Shown: positions 1 through 9,595, counted from the first letter of the stretch. The stretch is 64,000 nt of DNA from CBDCNH01 sp965219015 (GCA_965219015.1 CBDCNH010000005.1:496001-560000), one strand, 5' to 3'. Notes: a model not told the origin generated them from the sequence alone. Numbers and translations are program-made.

Positions 1-668
1 ATGTCGTGCGTGATGAGGACGAGCGCGGTGCCGGTCGCGCGCTGCAGGTCGCGCAAGAGGTCGAGCACCTCGCGCTGCACCGTCACGTCGAGCGCGGTCG
101 TCGGCTCGTCGGCGATGAGCACGTCGGGCCGGAGCGCCAGCGCCATCGCGATCATCACGCGCTGCCGCATCCCCCCCGAGAGCTCGTGCGGGTACTCCCG
201 GAGGTGCCGCTCGGGGTCGGGGAGGCGCACCGCGCCGAGGGCGGCGGCGGCTTCCGCGCGGGCCGCGGCGCGGGGCAGGGACGTATGCGCCTCGATGGCC
301 TCGACGAGCTGCCGCCCGACGGTGAGGACCGGGTTCAGCGAGGTCATCGGCTCCTGGAAGATCATCGCGATCCGGTCGCCGCGGAGGCGCCGAAGCCGCC
401 GCTCGGGGAGCGCCAGCAGGTCGGTGCCGCCGAGCCGCACCGCGCCCGCGGTCACGCGCACCGCGGGCTGCGGCAGGAGGCCCATGACGGCGAGCGCGGT
501 GATCGACTTGCCGGACCCGCTCTCGCCCGCGATGGCGAGCGTCTCGCCGCGCCCGAGGCGGAACGACACGTCCTCGACGAGCGGCGCGAGCCCGGCTTCG
601 GTGCGGACCGAGACGCTCAAGCCCTCGACGGCGAGCGCCGTGCCGGCGACCGCCTGCGCGACGTTCAC
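1..668 (-). CDS. Oligopeptide/dipeptide ABC transporter ATP-binding protein (DppD-like), 3' end outside window
   Basis: This cytoplasmic ATPase would power the peptide-type importer encoded by the genes just upstream on the same strand. About 222 N-terminal residues are visible. They contain a Walker A motif (GESGSGKS), the ABC signature LSGGMRQR, Walker B (LIADEPTTALDVT) and the switch histidine in ITHD. The chosen start is a GTG that overlaps the stop of the acetamidase gene (GTGA), which implies translational coupling. The spacing of motifs fits the DppD/OppD class. The C-terminus, including any oligopeptide-transporter C-terminal extension, lies beyond base 1. Substrate is inferred from the operon only. 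Confidence 0.9.
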   Translation of the reverse strand, partial: MNVAQAVAGTALAVEGLSVSVRTEAGLAPLVEDVSFRLGRGETLAIAGESGSGKSITALAVMGLLPQPAVRVTAGAVRLGGTDLLALPERRLRRLRGDRIAMIFQEPMTSLNPVLTVGRQLVEAIEAHTSLPRAAARAEAAAALGAVRLPDPERHLREYPHELSGGMRQRVMIAMALALRPDVLIADEPTTALDVTVQREVLDLLRDLQRATGTALVLITHD

Positions 669-1624
669 TCGAACACGGCGCGCGGGAAGTAGAAGCTCAC
701 CACCCAGTTCGGCGCGTCGACGATCTCGGAGATGCGGAGGTCGCCGCAGGTCGAGACGAGCATGTAGGCGTCGACCGCCGCCATGCCGCGGGTGGCGCAG
801 AGGTGGTCGATCATCGCCGCCACCGCGTCGCGCGCCGCCGTCATCAGGTCGGGCCCGATGCCGGTCGTGGCCTCGTAGCCCCTGGCGTCGAGGTGCCGCG
901 TCACCGGCCCCGGCGTGGTGAAGCGGGGCGTGCGAAGGTTCGCGCCCTTCTCCAGATCGAGCGTCAGCACCGCGTCCATCGGCGACTCGATGGCCGTGCC
1001 GCAGACCTCGCCGTCGCCCTGCGCCGCGTGGGTGTCGCCGACGCTGAAGAGCGCGCCCGCCACCTCGACGGGGAGCCAGAGCACGGTACCGGCCGCGAGG
1101 TCGCGGATGTCGAGATTGCCGCCCACGCGCCGCGGTGGAACGATGCTGTGGAGCCCCGGTTCGGCGGGCGCGCAGCCGATGGTGCCGGCGAAGGGCTTCA
1201 GGGGAACGCGCGCCTCGGCGCCGAAGAGCGCGGGCGCCAGCGTCTCCGCATCGTAGCTCCAGAGCGCCAGAGCGGGCTCGGCGAACTGGTCCGCGAGGAG
1301 CCCGAAGCCGGGGATGTTGGCGGTCCAGCCGAAGCCGCGCCCCGCCTCGGGTCGGGGCGCGAAGCTCCCGATCGTGACGACCAGCGCGTCGCCGGGCTCC
1401 GCGCCTTCGACGAAGATCGGCCCAGAGACGGGGTTGATGCGCCCGAAGTCGAGCGTGGCCACGTCGGCGACGGTCGCGCCGGGGCCGAGTTGGCCCGCGG
1501 AGCTGTCGTGGCAGTGAAACAGGATCGTCGCTCCCGGCTCGACCCGTGCGGCCGGGGGAAGGGCGTTGTCCCAGCCGAAGTGGTGCCGGGCGCCGTGGAT
1601 GGTGTGGTCGCAGGTCGGGTGCAT
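665..1624 (-). CDS. Acetamidase/formamidase family protein
   Basis: The 319-residue product matches the acetamidase/formamidase fold in length and in its beta-rich sequence, with the family-typical stretches HCHDSSAGQL (near residue 38), GDTHAAQGDGEVCGTAIE (near 197) and a C-terminal VSTCGDLRISEIVD. Enzymes of this family release ammonia from formamide, acetamide or related short amides; the exact substrate cannot be read from the sequence. The gene sits inside a peptide-type ABC operon, 4 bases after the binding-protein gene and overlapping the ATPase gene by 4 bases. This suggests the importer may bring in an amide-containing compound that this enzyme hydrolyses (inference). Confidence 0.9.
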   Translation of the reverse strand: MHPTCDHTIHGARHHFGWDNALPPAARVEPGATILFHCHDSSAGQLGPGATVADVATLDFGRINPVSGPIFVEGAEPGDALVVTIGSFAPRPEAGRGFGWTANIPGFGLLADQFAEPALALWSYDAETLAPALFGAEARVPLKPFAGTIGCAPAEPGLHSIVPPRRVGGNLDIRDLAAGTVLWLPVEVAGALFSVGDTHAAQGDGEVCGTAIESPMDAVLTLDLEKGANLRTPRFTTPGPVTRHLDARGYEATTGIGPDLMTAARDAVAAMIDHLCATRGMAAVDAYMLVSTCGDLRISEIVDAPNWVVSFYFPRAVFE

Positions 1625-1628
1625 CGGA

Positions 1629-3269
1629 TCACTCGGTCACGTAGACGTAATCGTAGTTCACCGGGATCGACACCGGATCGACGTAGAGCGCGTCCGCCCC
1701 GCCCATCCGCGGCGACCGCATCGTGAAGCGCTGCTCGTTGAAGACGGGCACCCAGGGCGCGTCGTCCATCACCTTCATGTAGATGTCGGACCACGCCTTC
1801 ATCCGCTCGGCCTCCTTCGCCGGATCGACGATGCTGTCGGCCTTCGCGGCCGCCGCGTCGAGGTCGGCGTTGCAGTACCACGACCAGTTCCAGCCGCCGG
1901 GCACCGCGCCCGCGCAGCCGAGGATCGGGCCGTAGAAGTTCGACGGGTCCGGGAAGTCGGCGATCCAGGCCATGCCGCCCGACCAGATCATCGGCGCCTG
2001 ATCCTTCTCGCCGCCCGCCGCGATGACGTTGGCCTGCGCGAGGCTGCGGATCGCGGCCTTGATGCCGACCTGCGCGAGATCCTGCTGGATCGCCTGCGCG
2101 ATGCGGGGGTTCGGGTCGGTGTTCATCACGTAGAGCTCGGTCTCGAACCCGTCGGGGAAGCCCGCGTCGGCCAGCAGTGCCTTGGCCTTGGCGGGGTCGT
2201 AGGGATAGCCCGCGTAGCCCTTGGTGTAGCCCGGCATCGACGGCGGCAGGGGCTGCGTCGCGGGCACCGCGCGGCCGTTGATGACCTGCACGATGCGGTC
2301 CTTGTTGATCGCCATGTTGACCGCCTGGCGCACCTCCTTCTGGTCGAAGGGCTTCATCGTGACGTTCATCGTGATGTAGCCGGTCTGAAGCTGGCCGCCC
2401 TCGACCACCCGCGCGGCCTCGGCGGGGTTCGACATGACCTCGGTGAACTTCGCCGGCGGGATGCCGTCGCCGGGCACGTCCACCTCGCCGCTCTGCAGCC
2501 GCAGCAGCGCCACGATGGGCTCCTGCCCGACCTCGAACGTCACCTCGTCGAGATGCGGCAGGCCCGCGCGCCAGTAGTCGGGGTTCTTCGCGAGGACGAG
2601 CCGCTGCCCGATGGTCCAGTCGGCGAGCTTGAAGGCGCCGGTGCCCACGGGATGCTTGCCGAAGTCCGCGCCCGCCGCATCCACCGCCTCGCGCGGCACC
2701 ACGGAGGCGAAGTTGAGCGCCATCACGTGCAGGAACGTGGCATCCGGGCGCGAGAGCGTGATCTGGACAGTGGCGGGATCCTTCACCACGACGCCCGAGA
2801 GATCGACCGAGGTGCCGTCGGCGACCGTGTCGTAGCCCGCGATGGAGCCGAAGAAGCCGGCGCCTGGGCTCTGTGTTCGGGGGTTGGTCACGCGGTCGAG
2901 CGAGTACTTCACGTCCGTCGCGGTCATCTCGCGGCCGTTGTGGAACGTGACGCCGGGGCGCAGGTGGAAGGTGTAGACGAGCCCGTCGGGGGAGATCTCG
3001 TAGCTCTCCGCGAGGCCGGGGCGCAGCTCGGTGGTGCCGGGCACGTAGTCCATCAACCCGTCGAAGATCGACTTGATCATCGACCAGTTCTGCCAGTCGT
3101 AGCCGATGGCGGGGTCGAGCGTCGCCACGTCGTCCTTGTAGGTGATCGTGATGCTGCCGCCGTCGCGTGCGGCGGGGTCGCGCGGGTCGTCCTGCGCTTG
3201 GACGGGCTGCGCTTGGGCGGGCAGGGCGAGCGACAGGGCGAGTGACGTGGTGGCCATCAGGGTCCGCAT
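1629..3269 (-). CDS. ABC transporter substrate-binding protein, family 5 (peptide/nickel type)
   Basis: The product (546 residues) is a periplasmic binding protein of the extracellular solute-binding family 5. It opens with a Sec signal peptide (basic start, hydrophobic stretch, cleavage after LPAQAQ). Family hallmarks include an N-terminal DPAIGYDW segment, LRPGVTFHNGREMTATDV around residue 115, and a tryptophan-rich C-terminal lobe. I chose the ATG at 3269 rather than the TTG at 3287 because AAGGAG lies six bases before the ATG; that ribosome site would fall inside the longer reading. It is preceded by the two permease genes and followed by acetamidase in one operon. Confidence 0.92.
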   Translation of the reverse strand: MRTLMATTSLALSLALPAQAQPVQAQDDPRDPAARDGGSITITYKDDVATLDPAIGYDWQNWSMIKSIFDGLMDYVPGTTELRPGLAESYEISPDGLVYTFHLRPGVTFHNGREMTATDVKYSLDRVTNPRTQSPGAGFFGSIAGYDTVADGTSVDLSGVVVKDPATVQITLSRPDATFLHVMALNFASVVPREAVDAAGADFGKHPVGTGAFKLADWTIGQRLVLAKNPDYWRAGLPHLDEVTFEVGQEPIVALLRLQSGEVDVPGDGIPPAKFTEVMSNPAEAARVVEGGQLQTGYITMNVTMKPFDQKEVRQAVNMAINKDRIVQVINGRAVPATQPLPPSMPGYTKGYAGYPYDPAKAKALLADAGFPDGFETELYVMNTDPNPRIAQAIQQDLAQVGIKAAIRSLAQANVIAAGGEKDQAPMIWSGGMAWIADFPDPSNFYGPILGCAGAVPGGWNWSWYCNADLDAAAAKADSIVDPAKEAERMKAWSDIYMKVMDDAPWVPVFNEQRFTMRSPRMGGADALYVDPVSIPVNYDYVYVTE

Positions 3270-3291
3270 GGTGGTCTCCTTGGTCAAGGGG

Positions 3292-4214
<923 letters not shown>

Positions 4215-4215
<1 letters not shown>

Positions 4216-5156
4216 CAGCCGCGCCCCCTCTGCGTCGGGTCGAGCACGTCGCGGAGGGCGTCGCCGACGAGGTTGAACGCGAGCGCGAGGAGCAGGATCG
4301 CGGCGCCGGGGAAGAACACGAGCCACGGCGCGGCCTGGAAGTAGGTCTGGTTCTCGAAGATGATGTTGCCCCACGACGGCACCGGCGGCTGCACGCCGAC
4401 GCCGAGATAGCTCAGCGTCGCCTCGAGGAGCACCGTCGTCGAGATGCCGAGCGTGCCCCAGACGATGATCGTGGGCAGAAGGTGCGGCAGGACGTGGCGC
4501 CAGAGGATGCGGCCGTGCCCGGCCCCGAGCGTGCGCTCGGCGGCGATGAACTCGCGCTCGGCGAGCGCGGTCGTCTCGGTGTAGAGGACGCGCGCCGTCT
4601 GCACCCAGTTCACGATGGCGATGACGAGCGCCACGATCCAGAGCGACGGGCGGAAGATCGCCGCGAGGCAGATCGCGAGGAGGAGCGCGGGGAACGCCAT
4701 CATCAGGTCGGTGAAGCGCATCAGGATCGCGCCGGTCCAGCCGCGCAGGTAGCCCGCGGTGACGCCCACGAGCGTGCCGATGAGGAGCGCCACCCCGTTC
4801 GCCGCGACGCCGATGACGAGCGAGGTGCGCGCGCCGTAGAGGATGCGCGTCAGCAGGTCGCGCCCGAGAAGGTCGGTGCCGAGCGGGAACGCGCCGCCCG
4901 GCGGCATCGGCGCGCCCTCGATCGTGAGCCCGTCGAACATCTGCGTGTCGGGGTCGTAGGGCGTAAGCCACGGCGCGAGCGCCGCGCCCGCGACCGTCGC
5001 CGCGATCAGCGCGAGGCCAAGGAGCGCTGGCTTGCGCCGGGCCAGGCGCCGCCAGACGGAAGCGGGCCTTCGGGCCGCATGGATGCCGATTTCGACGATG
5101 CCCTGGTCTCCCCGCCGTCCGCCGTCGACGTTCGGCGACGCACGGTCGGGGGTCAA
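4215..5156 (-). CDS. ABC transporter permease (DppC-like), 5' end uncertain
   Basis: The conserved body is a DppC/OppC permease: first helix ALLGLALIAATVAGAALAPWL, then FPLGTDLLGRDLLTRILYGARTS, the EAA loop with REFIAAERTLGAGHGRILWRHV, and a C-terminal LVGDALRDVLDPTQRGRG. No ATG or GTG exists in frame near the expected start. The only standard start is a TTG at 5156, giving 313 residues with an atypical leader of about 33 residues. An ATG at 5080 with a plausible short leader is one base out of frame. The gene abuts a decayed ABC locus, so its 5' end may have been altered. It heads the peptide-type importer operon on this strand. Confidence 0.8.
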
Positions 5157-5278
5157 GACGGCTCCGACGTCGATGTGCCCAAGACGGCGCCGCTGCCTCT
5201 TCTTCGGGCAGGGTCGGCGTTCGACAAGCCCGCGCTCGCGACAGCCAACGGCGCCACGCTCGGGAAAGGGTGTCGCCG

Positions 5279-6155
5279 ATGGACGGATGCCTGCTTGAGG
5301 TCGAGGGCCTCGGGAAGTCGTGCGGCGGCACCGCTTCGGGCTCGAGCGCGGGTCGGTCCACGCGCTCAGCGGCGGCAACGGCGCGGGCAAGTCCACCTTC
5401 CTCGAGATCGTCATGGGCATCGGGCGGCGCGACGGCGGCACGGTCATCCATCTCGGCCGCGAGCCGCTCCGCCGCTCGGGCGGGTCGACTTCCGCCGCAT
5501 GAATTAAGGCGCGGAGGCGCTCGTCGGCCAGCTCGGCTTCGCCATCGCACCGACGGCGAAGATGATGGACCTCACCGTCGCCAAGACGCAGCTCGTCGGA
5601 ATCGCCAAGGCGCTCGGCACCGGCGCCGAGGTCATCATCATGGACGAGCCCACCTCGGCGCTGGGCGAGAGCGAGGCCGACCAGCTCTTCGCCGCCATTG
5701 CGCGGCTGAAGGCGGCGGGGAAGGGCGTGATCTGCGTCAGCCACCGCCTGAGCGAGCTCTTCGAGGTCGCCGACCGCTCCACGGCGTTCCGCGACGGCGC
5801 CTTCGTCGAGGCGGGCGCGATGGCGGACGTCGCCAAATGCGACCTCGTGCGGCTCATCGTCTCGGGTGCCAAGCCCGACAGCTTCGCCATCGCCGGGGTC
5901 GCCGGGGTGACGGACGCGTTCACCGCGGTCAAGGAGGGCGAGATGACCTCGATCCTGCAGGATGCGCGGGCGCAGGCGCAGGGCGCGCTCGACCTCGCCG
6001 TCGCGCAGGTCGAGGACGGCCACGAGCCGCAGTCGCCGATCTGGCAGCAGACCCCGGAAATGAAGTGGGGCGGCGGCAAGGACGCGGAATAGGGCGTGCC
6101 CTGGACCCCGGTGACGAGCGGCAACGTCGACGAGCTGCCGCAGATGCGTCAATAA
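5279..6155 (+). pseudogene. Decayed sugar ABC locus: ATPase front half fused to the C-terminus of a periplasmic binding protein
   Basis: Pieces of a sugar/polyol-type ABC ATPase are recognisable in three frames: MDGCLLEVEGLGKS at 5279, then GSVHALSGGNGAGKSTFLE (Walker A) from about 5350 in another frame ending at a TGA at 5500-5502, then MMDLTVAKTQLVGIAKAL and Walker B VIIMDEPTSALGESEADQ from 5562 onward. After LVRLIVSGA (about 5870) the frame changes identity to the end of a ribose-type periplasmic binding protein: AGVTDAFTAVKEGEMTSILQ, AQAQGALDLAV, then an in-frame TAG at 6090-6092 and VPWTPVTSGNVDELPQMRQ to the TAA at 6153. The second ATPase domain, permease and most of the binding protein are missing, as expected for a large deletion followed by frameshifts. 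The neighbouring dehydrogenase/kinase operon probably once used this transporter. Confidence 0.85.
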
Positions 6156-6203
6156 GGGTTTGCGCCGGCCGTGTGGGGCCGGCCGACCTGCCGGGAGAGG
6201 CAC

Positions 6204-6950
6204 ATGGACTTCGACTTTCCGCTCGCGGGCCGGGTGGCGCTCGTCACCGGCGCGGGCTCGGGCATTGGTGCCGCCATCGCGGAGGCCTATGCCGCGAAGG
6301 GCGTGACGCTGGCGCTCTGCGACCTCGACGAAGGCCGCGCGGAGGCCGCGGCCGGGCGGCTCGGCGGCCGGGCGTTCCATCTCGACGTCTCCGACCCCGC
6401 GAGCGTGGAGGCGACGGTGGCCGCGGTGACCGACGCCTGCGGGCGCATCGACGTCCTCGTCAACAGCGCGGGCATCGTCGATCTGGCGCCGGCGGCGGAG
6501 CTCGCGCTCGCCGCCTGGCAGCGCACGCTCGACGTGAACCTCACGGGCACGTTCCTGATGGCGCAGGCGGTCGCGCGCGGCATGATCGCCGACGGCCGCG
6601 GCGGGCGCATCCTCAACCTCGCGAGCCAGGCGGGCTCCATCGCGCTCGACGGCCACGTCGCCTATTGCGCGTCGAAGTTCGCGGTGATCGGCATCACCAA
6701 GGTGATGGCGCTCGAATGGGGGCGGCACGGCATCCGCGTGAACTCGATCTCGCCGACGGTCGTGCTGACCGAGCTCGGTCGCAAGGCCTGGGCCGGGCCG
6801 AAGGGCGAGGCGATGATCGCGGAGATCCCCGCGGGCCGCTTCGCCGAGCCCGAGGAGATCGCCGCGGCGGCGGTGTTCCTCGCCTCGGACGGCGCCGCGA
6901 TGATCCACGGCGCCGACCTCCTCGTCGACGGCGGCTACACGGTGAAATGA
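6204..6950 (+). CDS. Short-chain dehydrogenase/reductase (SDR), probably sugar-alcohol or ketose directed
   Basis: A classical 248-residue SDR. The NAD(P)-binding motif TGAGSGIG is at residues 15-22, an acidic D40 after the second strand suggests NAD rather than NADP, NSAG lies at 87-90, and the catalytic residues are S141, Y154 and K158 (YCASK). The C-terminus carries DGGY. The start ATG at 6204 is preceded by GGGAGAGG at a good distance, so I did not use the longer frame from 6171. It is followed 13 bases later by dhaK, so it probably oxidises a polyol, or reduces a ketose, in the same pathway as the kinase. Substrate is inferred from context. Confidence 0.9.
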   Translation: MDFDFPLAGRVALVTGAGSGIGAAIAEAYAAKGVTLALCDLDEGRAEAAAGRLGGRAFHLDVSDPASVEATVAAVTDACGRIDVLVNSAGIVDLAPAAELALAAWQRTLDVNLTGTFLMAQAVARGMIADGRGGRILNLASQAGSIALDGHVAYCASKFAVIGITKVMALEWGRHGIRVNSISPTVVLTELGRKAWAGPKGEAMIAEIPAGRFAEPEEIAAAAVFLASDGAAMIHGADLLVDGGYTVK

Positions 6951-6963
6951 GGCGGAGACCCGG

Positions 6964-7968
6964 ATGCAGCGCTTCCTGAACGACCCCGACGACATCGTGG
7001 ACGAGACCGTCCGCGGCTTCCTCGCGGCGCACCGCGACCTCGTGCGCGCCGATCCCGCGAATCCGCGCGTCGTCGTGGCGCAGGGGGTGCCGGTGGCCGG
7101 CAAGGTGGGCATCGTGACGGGCGGCGGCTCGGGGCACGAGCCTGCGTTCGCAGGCTATTGCGGGCCCGGCATGATCGACGCGGTGGCGGTGGGCGAGCTC
7201 TTCTCCTCGCCGACCGCCCGGACGTTCCTCGACGCGATCAAGGCCGCGGACGGCGGCGCGGGCGTGGTCGTGCTCTACGGCAACTACGCGGGCGACACGA
7301 TGAACGTTCGGATGGCGGCGCGGATGGCCGCCAAGGAGGGGATCGAGGTGCTCACCGTCGTCGCCAACGACGACGTGAGCTCGGCACCCGCGGCGGAGCG
7401 CGAGAAGCGCCGCGGCGTCGCGGGCGAGATCCTGATGTGGAAGGTCGGCGCCGCCAAGGCCGCCGCGGGAGGGACGGCCGCCGAGGTGCAGGCGGCGGCG
7501 CAGAAGGCCATCGACGCCACGCGCTCGGTCGGCGTCGGGCTCGCGCCCTGCACGCTGCCCGCCAACGGCGCGCCGAACTTCGAGATCGCGCCCGGCACGA
7601 TGGAGATGGGCATCGGCCACCACGGCGAGCCCGGCGTCCGCGTCGAGCCCCTGGGCACCGCCGACGCCATCGCCGACGCGATGCTGGCGATCGTGCTCGA
7701 CGACCACGACCTCGGCCGCGGCGACGAGGTCTGCGTGCTCGTGTCCGGGCTCGGCGCCACGCCGGTCAACGAGCTCTACGTCCTCTTCGCCCGCATCGAG
7801 GCCGAGCTCGGCACGCGCGGCATCGGCGTCGACCGCGCGTTCGTCGGCAACTACTTCACCTCGCTCGAGATGATGGGCGCCAGCCTCACCGTGATGAAGC
7901 TCGACGCCGAGCTGAAGGCGCTCCTCGACCGCGAGGCGGCGTGCCCCGCGCTCCGGGTCGGCGCGTGA
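6964..7968 (+). CDS. dhaK: Dihydroxyacetone-kinase-type subunit DhaK
   Basis: The 334-residue protein is a DhaK domain, the subunit that binds dihydroxyacetone or a similar short ketose covalently through a histidine. Key elements are TGGGSGHEPAFAGY (residues 52-65), the LYGNYAGDTMNF-like loop (104-115), and GIGHHGEPG around 216-224, in which H220 is the expected hemiaminal-forming histidine; an extra histidine precedes it. Length fits stand-alone DhaK. The stop overlaps the GTG of dhaL. No phosphotransferase subunit DhaM is seen in the window. Neighbouring SDR genes suggest that the true substrate could be dihydroxyacetone or a tetrulose such as erythrulose (inference). Confidence 0.93.
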   Translation: MQRFLNDPDDIVDETVRGFLAAHRDLVRADPANPRVVVAQGVPVAGKVGIVTGGGSGHEPAFAGYCGPGMIDAVAVGELFSSPTARTFLDAIKAADGGAGVVVLYGNYAGDTMNVRMAARMAAKEGIEVLTVVANDDVSSAPAAEREKRRGVAGEILMWKVGAAKAAAGGTAAEVQAAAQKAIDATRSVGVGLAPCTLPANGAPNFEIAPGTMEMGIGHHGEPGVRVEPLGTADAIADAMLAIVLDDHDLGRGDEVCVLVSGLGATPVNELYVLFARIEAELGTRGIGVDRAFVGNYFTSLEMMGASLTVMKLDAELKALLDREAACPALRVGA

Positions 7969-8591
7969 GCGCGCTGCCGAACGCGGGCGCGGGCGCCATC
8001 GTGCGCGAGATCGCCGCGGTGATCGTCGCCAACCGCGAGCACCTGTCGCAGATCGACGGGCTGATCGGCGACGGCGACCACGGCAACAACATGTCGAAGG
8101 GCTTCGGCCGCGCCGCCGAGCGCATCACGGCTGCCGATACGCTCGACCAGGGCTTCGCGCATGTCTCGGGCGTGCTCATGGACGAGATCGGCGGCTCGAC
8201 GGGGCCGCTCTATGGCATGATGTTCGCCGACATGGCGGAAGCGGTGGCGGGCTGCGAGACCATCGACGCCGCGCGCTTCGGCGCCATGCTCGAGGCCGGG
8301 CGCGACGCCGTGGTGGCGATCGGGGGCGCGTCGGTCGGCGACAAGACGCTCCTCGACGCGCTGGCGCCCGCGGTGGCGGCGTTCGCGGCCGAGCCCGACT
8401 TCGCCACGGCGCTCGCCGCGATGACGGCGGCGGCGGAAGCGGGGTGCTACGCCACGCGCGACATGGTGGCGAGGCTCGGCCGCTCGTCCCGGCTCGGCGA
8501 GCGCTCGCGGGGCGTGCTCGACGCGGGTGCGACGTCCTGCGCGCTCATTCTCCGGACGCTGGCGGAGGGCACGGCGAAGCGGCTGGCGTGA
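7965..8591 (+). CDS. dhaL: Dihydroxyacetone-kinase-type subunit DhaL (nucleotide-binding)
   Basis: A 208-residue DhaL domain protein, the helical subunit that binds ADP/ATP and magnesium. The metal-binding aspartates lie in IGDGDHGNNMSKGF near residue 27, followed by GGSTGPLYG (about residues 72-80), VGDKTLLDAL near 124 and the C-terminal GRSSRLGERSRGVLDAGA. It starts at a GTG overlapping the dhaK stop (GTGA), so the two subunits should be made in equal amounts. In Enterobacteria a separate DhaK and DhaL pair works with DhaM and the PTS, whereas ATP-dependent kinases usually carry both domains in one chain. Which phosphate donor serves this split pair cannot be decided here. Confidence 0.93.
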   Translation: MSALPNAGAGAIVREIAAVIVANREHLSQIDGLIGDGDHGNNMSKGFGRAAERITAADTLDQGFAHVSGVLMDEIGGSTGPLYGMMFADMAEAVAGCETIDAARFGAMLEAGRDAVVAIGGASVGDKTLLDALAPAVAAFAAEPDFATALAAMTAAAEAGCYATRDMVARLGRSSRLGERSRGVLDAGATSCALILRTLAEGTAKRLA

Positions 8592-8619
8592 GCCCTGCCG
8601 CCGCGCTAGGGTCGCGGCA

Positions 8620-8856
8620 ATGCGCTGCGTCTTCGTCCAGTTCCGCTGCACCCCCGGCCAGACCTACGCGGTCGCCAGCGCCATCTACGACCGCGAGGTG
8701 GTCTCCGAGCTGTTTTCCACCTCGGGCGAATACGACCTCATCGCCAAGATCTACATCCCCGAGGAGACCGACGTGGGCCATTACCTCAGCGAGACGCTGT
8801 TCGACATCCCGGGCATCGTCCGCACCCTGACCACCATCACGTTCAAGGCGTTCTGA
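8620..8856 (+). CDS. Stand-alone Lrp/AsnC-type ligand-binding domain protein
   Basis: A 78-residue protein that matches the C-terminal ligand-sensing (RAM) domain of Lrp/AsnC regulators: the beta-strand MRCVFVQFRCTPGQ, helix YAVASAIYDREVVSEL, the turn STSGEYDLIAKIYIPEE and the final VRTLTTITFKAF. There is no helix-turn-helix, so it cannot bind DNA alone. Proteins of this kind assemble as dimers or octamers and may sense small ligands or modulate an enzyme or a full-length regulator. It lies 28 bases after dhaL and its stop overlaps the ATG of the next dehydrogenase, so it belongs to the same operon. Confidence 0.85.
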   Translation: MRCVFVQFRCTPGQTYAVASAIYDREVVSELFSTSGEYDLIAKIYIPEETDVGHYLSETLFDIPGIVRTLTTITFKAF

Positions 8857-9590
8857 TGCCGGTCGTCGTCGTCACCGGCGCGTCCTCGGGCATCGGCCGG
8901 GCCACCGCCGCGGCGTTCCTCGACGCGGGCTGGCAGGTGGCGCTCCTCGCGCGCCGCAAGGACGCGCTCGACGACCTCGCCGCCGGCCGGGAGCTGGCAC
9001 TCGCCCTCGCCTGCGACGTGCGCGACGAGGCCTCCGTCGACGCCGCCTTCGCCGCCACCGTGGAGCGCTTCGGGCGCATCGACGCGCTCTTCAACAACGC
9101 CGGCATCTCGAAACCCGCGATGACCATCGACGAGATCCCGCTCGCCGACTGGGACGACATGATCGCGGTCAACCTCACGGGCATGTTCCTCTGCGCCCGC
9201 GCCGCGTTCCGCGCGATGCGGGCGCAGTCGCCGCAGGGCGGGCGGATCATCAACAACGGCTCGATCTCGGCCCATGCGCCGCGGCCGGGCTCGATCATCT
9301 ACACCGCGACGAAGCACGGCGTGACGGGGCTGACCAAGACGCTCTCGCTCGACGGCCGCCCTTACGACATCGCCGCGGGCCAGATCGACATCGGCAACGC
9401 GCGCACCGAGATGGCCGCGAAGATGGCGACGGGCGTGCCGCAGGCGGACCTCTCGATCCGCGTCGAGCCGATGATGGAGCTCTCCGAGGTCGCCGCAACG
9501 GTCCTCCACATGGCCACGCTGCCCGCGTCGGCCAACATCCCGTTCGTGACCGTGATGGCGACCAAGATGCCGATGGCGGGGCGGGGGTAG
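8856..9590 (+). CDS. Short-chain dehydrogenase/reductase (SDR)
   Basis: A classical SDR of 244 residues. The cofactor motif TGASSGIG is at residues 7-14; R33 and R34 after the second strand suggest NADPH. NNAG occurs at 80-83, and the catalytic serine, tyrosine and lysine are S136, Y149 and K153. The C-terminal half ends with IPFVTVMATKMPMAGRG, which is common among alphaproteobacterial SDRs found in catabolic operons. The ATG overlaps the stop of the Lrp-domain gene (TGATG). It likely acts on an intermediate of the same ketose/polyol route as DhaK/DhaL, but the reaction is unknown. Confidence 0.9.
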   Translation: MPVVVVTGASSGIGRATAAAFLDAGWQVALLARRKDALDDLAAGRELALALACDVRDEASVDAAFAATVERFGRIDALFNNAGISKPAMTIDEIPLADWDDMIAVNLTGMFLCARAAFRAMRAQSPQGGRIINNGSISAHAPRPGSIIYTATKHGVTGLTKTLSLDGRPYDIAAGQIDIGNARTEMAAKMATGVPQADLSIRVEPMMELSEVAATVLHMATLPASANIPFVTVMATKMPMAGRG

Positions 9591-9595
9591 GGGCC

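Noticed and set aside
5032..5298. Short frame before the ABC pseudogene as a gene of its own
   Set aside because: It overlaps the permease 5' region and pseudogene start, with no motif and no ribosome site.
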